A stretch of DNA of 17,201 nucleotides from Oehlia diaphana (GCA_003833135.1 QZLH01000037.1:87781-104981), one strand, 5' to 3'; numbered from the stretch's first letter, positions 8,045-17,049 are shown. Notes: generated by a model from the letters alone, not told the origin. A program made the numbers and translations.

Positions 8045-9562
8045 ATGACACGACGCAAAAGTCAAGCTAATAAAAAATTCTCTAGGCTTGTTCGTGTAGG
8101 GAATACATGGCAGAGAAAAGAGATTAAAGAAGTTAATATTATCGAAAATAAACCTAATAGGTTAGTTAAAGATGGAAATAAATGGAAAAGAATCGTTTCT
8201 TCTAAAAACGAAAATGTGTCACCAAGACAAAATATATTTGAATTAATCGTACCTCAAAATAAGGATATGAGATTATCAAATTTAAAATCATTAAAAGGGG
8301 AAAGTGAATCTTTGAAACGAATGTTTGGTATGTAAATTTTTATTTTTAAGAATAATTTTTTTAAGAAAAAAAAAAAAAATATAGATATTTACCATATTTA
8401 CCGATAATTCTAATTTCAAATTTTAGATTTGATTGATGAAGAAAATCTTTCTTCAAATGAATCTTCAAAAAAATTCAAATTTTCGATTGAAAATAATTTA
8501 TATCAATATAAACTTTCACAAAATACATTTCTTCCAGTAGGATTTCAAATAGCGGAAGAAATATTAGGATACCTTGATGTAGAAGATTTAATATCCGTAA
8601 GTTTAACTTACAAACCTATTCATAAATTTATTACAAATTCAGAGAAATTATGGCAAGAATTATATAAAGAATTATCACCAGGATCTATTAGTTCTATAAT
8701 GAAACCATTAATTATGATACAATCATTAGCATCACCAGAACTTAAACCATCCGTAGCATGGAAAAGACAAGTATTTAATAGATTAAAATATCGACCATTT
8801 TATTTAGCATTTACATATTTAGATGATCCAAATGATTTTACTATATCATTCCCAGGAGTTTCTTATGATCTTTCAACTGTACATATTGAAGCTTATCAAT
8901 ATGCAATATATGATGAAGAAGAAACATTTTCTCCAGCTAATTTTGTTCAACATAATACTCAAATATTTGATTCATTACAAGAAGGATTTAATGAATGGAG
9001 AATCGCAATTGAACCTATTAAAACTGAATTAAAAAAACCATTAAAATTAAAAGATAATGATGAATTATTCATTGTATATAATTATATGGATGTTAATTCG
9101 ATTTTTCAATTCAATTTTTTGAAATTATTTGATAATATAAATGAGGCCATTAAATTTGCCGAATCTTTTAGTGAATTAAATGATGATGATGATTATTATA
9201 TTAAAAATATTAATCATAGTGGTAAAATTTTTGATTGTAAACAAAAATTTATCAAAGATTCTAGAATCGCTATTGATATTGTAAAATTTTGGTCAAAAAT
9301 TCATCAAAATAGAAATTTACCAAATTCTTTTATTGAAGATGACATTAAGGGGAAAGGAAAAGATGAAGATACGGACGATGATGCAAATGGTAGTACAAAT
9401 TTCATTGAAAAATGGAAACAAATGGGATTAATGGATAAAACTTATATACAAGAAGTAATTGATGATATAATTAATCAAAAAAAGAGATCATTTAAAGATT
9501 CCATGCTAGATATGGAATTTTGTGAAACATCTTCAAACAGAAATGTTAAAAGAAAAAAATGA
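8045..9562 (+). CDS. F-box protein, two exons
   Basis: Exons are 8045-8327 and 8427-9562, joined across a 99-nt intron with donor GTATGT and acceptor TTTTAG. The split codon becomes Asp, giving a 472-residue protein. The start is the first in-frame ATG (AATTATGACACG); exon 1 read alone would stop inside the intron. Residues about 130-176 form an F-box (PVGFQIAEEILGYLDVEDLI, then a conserved Leu-Trp at the end of the domain). In the family this recruits the protein to SKP1 in SCF ubiquitin ligases. Exon 1 is basic and holds a 25-residue duplication with RLVRVGNTWQR and RLVKDGNKWKR. The remainder shows no leucine-rich or WD repeats and I do not recognise a substrate-binding domain. It includes an acidic patch (KDEDTDDDANG) and ends in NRNVKRKK, a possible nuclear-localisation signal. 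Role as a substrate adaptor is inferred from the F-box only. A broken copy of its 3' end lies at 449-548. Confidence 0.85.
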
Positions 9563-10486
9563 TTACGTATAAACGTCTAATTATATACGTATTTTCACGT
9601 GATTTAAAAGCATGGTCATTGCCGATTGAACAAAGTATAGCTGTACTGTATGTATGTAATAGGGAGGGTTTTTACCTTATTATTTCGATTATTTAGATAC
9701 TATATATTAGTATTTTTTTAGTAATAAAGTTTTATTGTTCACATTGAAATACTTTGAAAGGCAAATAATTAAGTGTTTACTATCAAGTTAAGTTTAATTC
9801 TTTTTTGTAACGTAATTGCGTGATTTGTGACAACTTAAAAATGTTACGCAAGTAAAAAAGTTGGGGAATGTGTTAATGTTTTATTGACTACAATTAAATT
9901 TAACTATACGCCACAAGGTTAGATCCTAATTTGGGAGAGATATGTAACTTTTGTATCGTTGTACAAGCGGTGCCGAGTTATTTATTATTGATAAAAGAAA
10001 ATATAGGCTGAGAAACAGATTCAAATGATCGGTAAAATGCAATGAAAATGCAGTGTATGAAAATAATTATAGTAACTGAGAATTTTTTTTTTTTCGATAG
10101 ATTTTTTTTTTTTTTTTTCTTCTTCTTGTGTAATTTTTACGGCGTAAATCACGTTAATCGATGCATCGGCGTTTTCTGATCTTTGGGATAATAATAAATG
10201 GTATGTACGTTACTCTTTGTTACGTGATCAACCAATATCAAGGACTTAAAAGAATACTAGTTCCCTTAAAGAGAATAATACATGATCAAAATCTTGTGGT
10301 TGCGCTTGTTTTGTGACTATTGTCTCATCTATGGGGTTGAATATTTTCCATTTCTGGTATCTTTGTGTTTCAAGCACCAGTATTAAACTAGATTTTTTCA
10401 TTTGAAATACATATATATATTTGATTGATTTTTCTGGAAAAAAAAAAAAAAAATTTTTTTCTCTTTTACAAAAAAAAAAAAAAAAA
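9563..10486. other. intergenic region upstream of the kinase gene
   Basis: About 920 bases without a gene. Immediately after the F-box stop, ATTACGTATA and TATACGTATT form an imperfect inverted repeat (about 9562-9593). A CACGTGA E-box-like site lies at about 9597-9603 and GTTACGTGATCA at about 10219-10230. Poly-T tracts occur at about 10083-10122. The 5' leader of the kinase contains two A-rich homopolymers within 50 bases of the ATG. No function is shown for any of these. Confidence 0.5.
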
Positions 10487-12346
10487 ATGTCGACAAAAAC
10501 AAAAACGACGGTTTACAAAACTTTACGTTTAAATTCTCCAGTAAAATATCAATCAGTTCCAATATCATTAAATTTAAACAAAAATGTACCTAAACCTAAG
10601 ACTGTAACCATAAAATTAAATTCTCCTTCATTATCATTTTCATCATCATCATCATCATCATCATCGTCATCGTCGTCGTCACCATCGTCATCATCATCAT
10701 CATTACCTTTACGAACATCAAAGAGAGATGATTTTGGTTTTTGCGAAGAATGTAATAAACAATATACTTCAAAAAATTATTGTTCATCATGTTTTTCTTC
10801 ACATTTTCAAAATAATTTTGATAAATGGAAAAGTGGAAATGATAATATTGATAAATTAATAAAATCATCACAATCTTTTAATAATAAACATAGAGTTTTT
10901 ATTGAATGGATACCTTATGATGATTTACATGATGTTAAATATATATCAAAAGGTGGTTTTAGTACAATATATTCTGCTTATTGGTCAAAAGGTCCAATTA
11001 TTAATTGGAATCAATCAAAAAATGATTGGAATCGTGATGGTGAATTTAAAGTTGCATTAAAAAGATTACATAATTCTCAGAATATTTCTAAAGATTTCTT
11101 ATATGAGGTAAAGTGTTATATATTTTTATATAATTTTCGGGTTGAAGTTTATAATTATTAACGCTTTAAATTTATAATTTTTAGTTTGAGATTTCGTTGC
11201 TCCATTGTTCTGGTAATCAAAATAATGAAATTTTACCAATATATGGAATAACGCAAGATTCCATAACGAAAGATTATATGATAATAACTAAATTCGTTGA
11301 ACAAGGAAATTTAAGAAATTTTATTTATAATAATTTTATTACTCTTTCATGGTTACAAAAACTTGAATTATTACAATCAATAGCAATCGGACTTAATAAA
11401 ATTCATTCATCAGGATTAAGTCATAATGATTTTCATTCTGGTAACATACTTGTTTCCAATGAAAAATCTAATTTATCAATATTTATATCGGATTTGGGAA
11501 TTTCGGGTCCAGCTGATAGATCATATGATCCATTTGGTGTGATGCAATACACACCCCCTGAAATACTTCGTGGCCACAATTACACAAAATATTCAGATGT
11601 TTACTTCTTTTCCATGTTAATGTATGAAATTACGGTTGGCGTTCCCCCTTTTATTAACGTTTCGCGTGATCAATTAAACGATTTAATCTTTGATATTTGT
11701 GATGGACTTCGACCAATTTATAATTCTAAATATATTCCAAAATCTTTTGAAAAAGTAATGAAACAATGTTGGGATGATGATGAATTTAATAGACCTCTTA
11801 TCTCTCAATTAGTTGATATTATTGGAAATTGGATAAAAGAAATTAAAGAAAATAATATTAATTCACAATTTAATAAATGTGAACAACAAATTCGATTGAA
11901 ATATCCTTTATATAAATATGATGTTTATAAAAGTCAACAAATTAAAACTACTGATTTGGGTGAAGAAGATTTTGAACATGATGATGATAACGAAGAATTA
12001 AATTTTGATGAGAATGATAGTGATGAAGGTATGTAATATGTAATGTTATATATATGTAATGTAATATTTGATGGAATTTATTAAATTATTTATTTATTAA
12101 TTAATTAATTTTCTTTTTTTTTTTTTACATAGATATTGAATTAAATGAAGATTTTGAACGCAGAGGTAAATATATTATTAATATTGATTTATTTATATAA
12201 TATTTAATTTTTATTACATGATTTTTTAAAAAAAATATTTATTTTTAGTTCAAAATAGATTCGTGAAACTAACGAGGAAAGATTTAATGAAATGGCTCGA
12301 AAACGTTGACGAATCTTTTGATCCAAATCGTTCATATCCTAGATAA
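10487..12346 (+). CDS. TKL-type protein kinase, four exons
   Basis: Exons are 10487-11107, 11185-12028, 12133-12165 and 12249-12346, with donors GTAAAG, GTATGT and GTAAAT and T-rich acceptors. The product is 531 residues. The ATG at 10487 follows an A-run and is the only in-frame Met before the conserved region. After a Ser homopolymer (residues 52-72) comes CEECNKQYTSKNYCSSC (86-102), a zinc-ribbon-like header seen in Rhizophagus kinases. The kinase domain follows: glycine loop KGGFSTIY (155-162), ATP-binding Lys in VALK (192), likely helix-C Glu 207 or 209, Thr at the gatekeeper position (about 242), catalytic loop HNDFHSGN (287-294) with the catalytic Asp and metal-binding Asn kept, DLG in place of DFG (310-312), and TPPE in place of APE. 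It should be catalytically active, of the non-RD class. The tail is acidic. These kinases are thought to act in signalling, but substrate and location are unknown. Whole-gene splicing is inferred from consensus sites. Confidence 0.9.
10640..10702 (+). repeat. coding TCA/TCG microsatellite (poly-Ser)
   Basis: Twenty-one consecutive in-frame codons: 14 Ser, one Pro (CCA) and 6 Ser, nearly all TCA with scattered TCG. The tract lies between the kinase N-terminus and the Cys motif, is likely disordered, and is prone to slippage in steps of one residue. Confidence 0.95.
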
Positions 12347-12680
12347 TTAATTTAATATATACCTGTGGCACTCCGCTCTTTATTGGGACAACATTTACTC
12401 CCCCAGCTCTACTTTGAACAACTTGTGTCTTACCAAGACGCATTTAAATTTATATATGTATATTTATTTTTACATTTTATTATTCATTTTTATTGGTTAT
12501 AAAAATTTCATATGTATAATATGTATATTATTATCAAAAAAAAAGTATTATTTCATTATTATTTAATTATTATAATATAAATAGGGTTAACTGTAGTTTC
12601 ATTTATTTAAAAAATAAATTATTCATATTCATATATTATATATATATTTATAAAAGTATTTTTTTGTTGTTGATAATAAT
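12347..12680. other. 3' flank of the kinase gene
   Basis: The first 100 bases include a markedly GC-richer block at 12361-12441, described separately. After it the sequence is AT-rich with ATATAT runs and no open frame. It is probably the 3' untranslated region and terminator zone. Confidence 0.5.
12361..12441 (-). other. GC-richer block with an open antisense frame
   Basis: This 81-bp island stands out from AT-rich flanks on both sides. On the minus strand it is open throughout and reads in part VQSRAGGVNVVPIKSGVPQV, which looks protein-like. It has no start codon and no splice site obvious at either edge. It may be an inserted fragment of another gene. It could also simply be part of the kinase 3' UTR. 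Confidence 0.35.
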
Positions 12681-13254
12681 AATTTAACGGATTATTCCAT
12701 CTCAGCTTAGCGTTAGGAATTCATTTTTAACAAAATCATACTTGGCATAGGTATCAGCTAATTATTTAAATATAAGTGTATTGTTGTTGATATAATAATA
12801 TAATAATTTAACGGATTATCCATCATCCCAGCTTACGGAATTCATTTTTAAAGGAAATATTTAAATATTTAAATTAAAACGGTCGATTTTTTTAAATAAT
12901 TAAATACTTGGCATAGTTACCAGCTAATTATTTAAATATAAGTCTGTTTTTTAAAATAATTTAACGGATTTATTCGGATTATATCCATCATCCCAGCTTA
13001 TGGAATTCGTTTTTTAAAGGAAATATTATTTAAATATTTTAAATTAATTAAAATACTTGGCATAGATACCAGCTAATTATTTAAATAAAAGTCTTTTTTT
13101 CTTTGTTTACATAATAATTTAACGGATTTATCCGGATTATATCCATCATCCAAGCTCATGGAATTCATTTTTAAAGGAAATATTATTTAAATATTTAAAT
13201 TAAAACGGTAGACTTTTTAATTAATTAAACATTTGGCGCAGCTACCAGCTAATT
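12681..13254. repeat. four diverged tandem copies of a 124-158 bp unit
   Basis: Each unit begins AATTTAACGGATT, at 12681, 12805, 12958 and 13116. Shared blocks in order are the start motif, ATCCATCATCC (variant in copy 1), AGCTTA or AGCTCA, GGAATTC, a TTTAAAGGAAATATT block (absent from copy 1), and near the end TTGGCATAG-like sequence, then ACCAGCTAATTA and TTTAAATA. Copies 3 and 4 share an extra CGGATT-containing insertion and so are closest relatives. The array ends about 230 bases upstream of the sHSP start and about 330 bases downstream of the kinase stop. Confidence 0.9.
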
Positions 13255-13409
13255 TAGGTAATTAGGGATTTTCTAGTCTAACTATTTAATTTCAGTACAA
13301 TATATATAAATCATGATTAACGAATTATGACGATTTTGGGCTAAATTTTGCCAAAGATGAGCTCATAATTCGATAATTTAATTTGATAGTCGTAGTAATT
13401 GAAAAAAGG

Positions 13410-13417
13410 TATAAATA
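13410..13417 (+). promoter_or_regulatory. TATA box of the sHSP gene
   Basis: TATAAATA lies 69 to 76 bases upstream of the ATG at 13486, a usual place for a TATA box in a strongly inducible fungal gene. Between it and the ATG, AAACATT-like heptamers recur about five times, making an A-rich leader. I found no clear canonical heat-shock element (alternating nGAAn and nTTCn) nearby. Confidence 0.6.
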
Positions 13418-13485
13418 TAATGGAAGAAAAAACATTTAAAACATTATAAACATCATTTAAAAACATTATTAAAACATTTCTAAAA

Positions 13486-14497
13486 ATGACACGTAACAAG
13501 GATCCGGAATTTAATAACGATCATACTACTAATAATAATAGTAGTAATAGTTATAATAAATTTGAAAGGAAAATTTCAAGATTATTTGATGATTTCTTAA
13601 ATGATGTAGGATTTACCAGAACTCATAGTACAAAATTTCGTGGTGGAGATGATGGTAAAAATGCTACTTGGTCCCCTGCTATTGATATAAAGGAAGTTGA
13701 TAGAGAATATCTTGTTATCGCTGATGTTCCCGTAAGTTTTCATCTTTTTTTAATTAAAGAAAAATTAAAATATTATTATATATTTATATTTTTTTGCTAA
13801 ATTTTTTTTTTCTCCAAATAAATTTTTATAGGGTGTTAGGAAAGATGATATTGATATCGAGTTACATGAATCAGTTTTGGTTTTGTCTGGTCATCTTAGT
13901 CAAGATATATACTCTTCTCCACAAGCACAAGAGATAAATGTTGGTAAAGATAATCGCCAACATCAACCTAATCAATATCCGCCACCTCAACAGTATCAAC
14001 AACAACCACCTCAACCATATCAACAAACGATCGAACCTCAACCATTTCAACAAACTCAACAACAACCTCAACAACATCTTCAACAACAACCCCAACAATC
14101 TACCGAACCTCAGAAATATCAACAACAACCATCTACAGCCCAACAGTATCAACAAACGGTCGAACAAAAATATAATTTAAATGAGCCCCAACAATCGAGC
14201 CATCCTCAACAATACCAACAACAATCGAATGATCCTCATAACCAACAATCATCGAATGATTACCAACAACAAACGAATGAATATCAACATATTAAACATC
14301 GTCGTCAACAAGATCCTTCTCGAAATGATAGATTTCATATACAAGAACGTCCTTATGGTTATTTTTCCAGATCAATTCAGTTACCTACTAATATTAAATC
14401 GGATGATGAATTTTTTGCTACTTTAGAAAATGGTGTATTAAAGATCAGAATTCCTAAAAATAATGACAAACCTAAAAGAAAGATTACAATTAAGTAA
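13486..14497 (+). CDS. small heat shock protein (Hsp20/alpha-crystallin) with Gln/Pro-rich insertion
   Basis: Exons are 13486-13731 and 13832-14497, separated by a 100-nt intron (GTAAGT...TTTATAG) that falls between codons. The product is 303 residues, against a usual 140-220. The N-terminal arm is Asn/Ser-rich. The alpha-crystallin domain begins at WSPAIDIKEVDREYLVIADV (about residues 62-81) and continues across the splice as PGVRKDDIDIELHESVLVLS. It is then interrupted by about 140 residues rich in Gln, Pro, Tyr and Asn (about 107-247), with repeats such as PYQQT, PFQQT and QYQQT. It resumes at RFHIQERPYGYFSRSIQLP and ends with the ENGVLKIRIP strand. The last residues contain I-T-I, the I-x-I anchor that joins sHSP dimers into oligomers. 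Family role: ATP-independent holdase in cytosol or nucleus. The insertion sits at the dimer-forming loop, where ascomycete Hsp30 proteins also carry inserts. Confidence 0.95.
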
Positions 14498-15118
14498 AGT
14501 AGTATATGAGCATTTGAAATAATTTATAAACGTTTGAAATAATTCAAAAAACATACTAGCAATATTTTTTAGGATATAATTTAATTCACATATATGTAAT
14601 AATTTTTGTATTATATCTTTGCTATATTATATTATTAAATATATATTTTTATGAATAACAATATGACTTCGGATAAATTTTTATGTATGCAAGGCGATTA
14701 ATCATATGGATCATGCAAAAAAATTATTACGCATGTCAATGTTTTTTACTCAATTCATTGACACTGTACAGTAATATACAGTATACAATATTGTTTTTGG
14801 TATATAAATTTTTTTAATTGTTTCATGCCGAGTTCATCATCGCAGACTCATATCACATGATGAGAAAATAACGTAAAAGGGAAAATTGTCCACAATCCGT
14901 TACTCTTTTGATGTTGAAAATAAATTCAAAAGTCTAAACATCTATGGTATCAATGTACCATCTTACATACCTTTTTTCATATTTGTGGACCTTTGATCTA
15001 AAATTTAACGCTTGCAAGTGGCAACCACAATTAAATTGATTGGACTTAGTTTGATATCCAAATTATCGTACAAATCGTATGCAACATGCGCAACTTTAAA
15101 ATTTAAAATTAATATATA
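14498..15118. other. 3' flank of the sHSP gene, no gene seen
   Basis: AT-rich sequence with small hairpins: TCATCAT/ATGATGA at about 14833-14863, and ATGGTAtcaatgTACCAT at about 14944-14961. A perfect ACTGTACAGT palindrome at 14763-14772 is repeated at 15483-15492 on the far side of the next repeat zone. Frames here are short. Confidence 0.5.
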
Positions 15119-15494
15119 TAGTTATAACGAACCTGTGTGTACCAAAATCTCGTTATATCGAACTGGAATTTCCAGAACCGACTTTTATAAATAATTTCAC
15201 TGGATATAATGAACTTTTATATAAATAAAACAATATATAACGCATTCTATATATAAGCTATAAAATAACTTTATACTTTTTATAACGAACGGTCATGTGA
15301 CTATATAGTAGTCAGACCAATTTTATAGTGCTGGCCAGAATTACTAGTAATTTTTTCGAAAATTTATGTTAAACGAAATTATAATTTTGGCCAGCATTAC
15401 AAATTTGGCCCAAATTATCCAGAAGTTCTATGACGAATTCACTATATACCGAACCAAACCTCCTGGAAAGAGGTTCGTGGTAACTGTACAGTTT
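15119..15494. mobile_element. decayed, non-coding transposon-terminus-like repeat zone
   Basis: Several copies of an ATAACGAAC-like motif occur: TATAACGAACC at about 15123, a TATATCGAAC variant at about 15154, a diverged copy at about 15203 and TATAACGAACGG at about 15279. Inverted repeats follow: the foldback at 15326-15399, a hairpin AACCTCctggaaaGAGGTT at 15457-15475 nested in CGAACC/GGTTCG, and the palindrome AACTGTACAGTT at 15482-15493. Read from the right end the sequence is TA then CAGTTACCACGAACC, which has the TA-plus-CAGT look of pogo/Tigger-type ends. There is no transposase frame, so this would be a MITE or a solo end. Confidence 0.4.
15326..15399. repeat. foldback with 18-bp near-perfect arms
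   Basis: TAGTGCTGGCCAGAATTA (15326-15343) pairs with the reverse complement of 15382-15399 at 16 of 18 positions, and the loop is 38 bases. The left arm overlaps a perfect 14-bp palindrome AATTACTAGTAATT (15339-15352). Confidence 0.8.
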
Positions 15495-15562
15495 GTAAAA
15501 AAAAATTAAAATTTCATTAATCAGTGCAAAACATTTAGTTCGTCAATGCAAAAGACGACAGA

Positions 15563-15899
15563 TCAAATATAATAATTATTTTCATCCCTATCACTATTAA
15601 CATCAAGAATGACATTGAGTGCACCTGCAATTTTGAGCGTTCTGTTTCTAAATATTCTCATAAATTGTTCATGTTTCATAGTTCCAGAAAAAGAGTACTC
15701 ATAAATTATTCGCAGTGCAACTGATGTTCACCAATTCGCACATCTTCCAAGCTTGCAGGACTACCATTGCCAAAGATAACATTGATCGCGTACATCCGAT
15801 TGTTGATTAATCACTGTCATCCGTATATTCATTAGCTTGATGATCATATAATAAAGCTAGTAATTCTTGAAGAAGTCGTCTCTTTCCTGTGCCTGTAAT
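15563..15899 (-). pseudogene. degenerate P-loop NTPase-like gene fragment
   Basis: On the minus strand from 15899 the frame reads ITGTGKRRLLQELLALLYDH, resembling a Walker A loop and its helix, with Arg in place of the usual Ser or Thr after the Lys. TAA follows near 15811. A second frame from 15795 reads MYAINVIFGNGSPASLEDV. A third, from about 15690, reads ALRIIYEYSFSGTMKHEQF and RTLKIAGALNVILDV, and ends at TGA 15565-15563. The three pieces abut without gaps in the expected order, which supports one decayed gene with two frame changes and one nonsense codon. P-loop domains of this kind occur in the C-terminal half of some Crinkler-like proteins in this lineage, but that assignment is from memory. 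The 5' part is not recognised beyond 15899. Confidence 0.45.
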
Positions 15900-17020
15900 A
15901 AGAAGATAGGATGTAGATTTCGATCACCTGATTTACGGTATTTAATCGATCAAAAAGCTTCCAACTTATATACACAAAAGCTTTTAAATAATAAGAAGGA
16001 TTAATATTTTAAGTAATGATGATGGGGCTTTTTTGCCAGGTTACTTGCATCTTATTGGGTACGTCCTGATTAAAAGGGTACGTCCACTGCAAGTTTCCGA
16101 ACCAGGTGCACATTTCCTACTCACACCTGATGTAGCCTGTTCAATTCTAGATCTGATGCACCTTTAGATAATTGATTGCTGATGCAGTCAGCGGTCAGTC
16201 ATACCATTCTGTTGATTTTATAATAACCTGGCCATCTGTATTTATTCAATAACTACATTTTTGTTTACAGTCAATATACTAAGCTACAGTGTTACGTCAA
16301 CAGATATTTAATGTGAAACGATGGATAAATGGAAGAATGCCGTCACAGTCTCTACCATGAATAAAGCAGTAAATGTCAAAGTACATATGAAGTCAGACAA
16401 TTGATCCTGAATTTTTATCACGTAATTCTAGGATAATCATGAATTATTTTTACATGTTGGTTTTGTAATTATCTTAGTTAATATTAATTAACAATTTTGT
16501 TATAATAAATAATTGTCTATCTTATCATATAAACAACTGGCGACATGTGTTGATTCTCTTTGTTATTATTTTTTCTAATTATTTTTTTGTGTTACAAACG
16601 AACTTATTTTGCGATGTGAAAAACGTACGGGTCTACCATATAGCATCTGATAAATTAATTAAATATAATCAGTTGTATTTAATATAATAAATTATTAACA
16701 ATTAATTCTGAAATCTAATTCTTTCATTTTTGTTCAAGGAGACGAAAATCACATATATATTTTAATACCAAGTTTTGGAAATATGCTTTACCAGTATGTA
16801 ATAATTTTTTAATGTTTATTTTTTTTAGCAGCTCGCTCATAATCAAATTAAACACGTGCATATGAATTAATTTTTTTTTCAACTATAAATAATGAACGAA
16901 CAGTTGCATAAAAAAGCCTGAAAGGTGAGTAACTGTTTTGTTAAAAGAATTAATTCAAAAAAACACCTCACCGAATTCCCCACGCATCCAAGAGACCCCT
17001 GAATAATCACAAAAGAAAAA
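15900..17020. other. no gene seen; balanced then AT-rich sequence
   Basis: From 15900 to about 16420 the composition stays more balanced and may contain unrecognised 5' parts of the minus-strand relic. It includes the nested repeat at 16043-16094. From 16430 on it is AT-rich with no open frame of note. An AAAG|GTGAGTAAC at about 16922-16933 resembles a splice donor, but no exon before it is convincing. Confidence 0.5.
16043..16094. repeat. direct repeat nested inside an inverted repeat
   Basis: GGGTACGTCC occurs at 16057-16066 and again at 16076-16085. The pair is bracketed by ACTTGCA (16043-16049) and its exact reverse complement TGCAAGT (16088-16094). Confidence 0.8.
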
Positions 17021-17049
17021 AACTGTTAGCAACAGTTCGTTACTAACAG
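17021..17049. repeat. two overlapping, mutually exclusive hairpins
   Basis: AACTGTT (17021-17027) pairs with AACAGTT (17031-17037) over a 3-base loop. Alternatively CTGTTAG (17023-17029) pairs with CTAACAG (17043-17049) over a 13-base loop. Both are perfect 7-bp stems and share bases 17023-17027. AACAGTT and AACTGTT also occur at about 16899 and 16931. Confidence 0.6.

Noticed and set aside
9562..9593. Inverted ATTACGTATA/TATACGTATT after the F-box stop as a terminator
   Set aside because: Eukaryotic mRNA ends do not rely on such hairpins and the arms are AT-rich; kept only as a note in the intergenic entry.
10596..10871. Met-rich 91-codon minus-strand frame
   Set aside because: The Met run comes from reading the TCA/TCG repeat of the kinase backwards.
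13241..13485. Search for a heat-shock element upstream of the sHSP gene
   Set aside because: GAATTC-type sequences occur in the tandem repeats, but no three alternating nGAAn/nTTCn units with correct spacing were found.
13871..14167. 98-codon Leu/Arg-rich frame on the minus strand
   Set aside because: It is the antisense shadow of the CAA-rich sHSP insertion; its composition is explained by TTG repeats.
13938..14426. Two Asn-rich frames on the plus strand overlapping the sHSP second exon
   Set aside because: They are shifted translations of the CAA-rich repeat region; the sHSP frame has clear domain homology.
15012..15194. 60-codon plus-strand frame
   Set aside because: It runs into the ATAACGAAC repeat zone and looks like translated repeat sequence.
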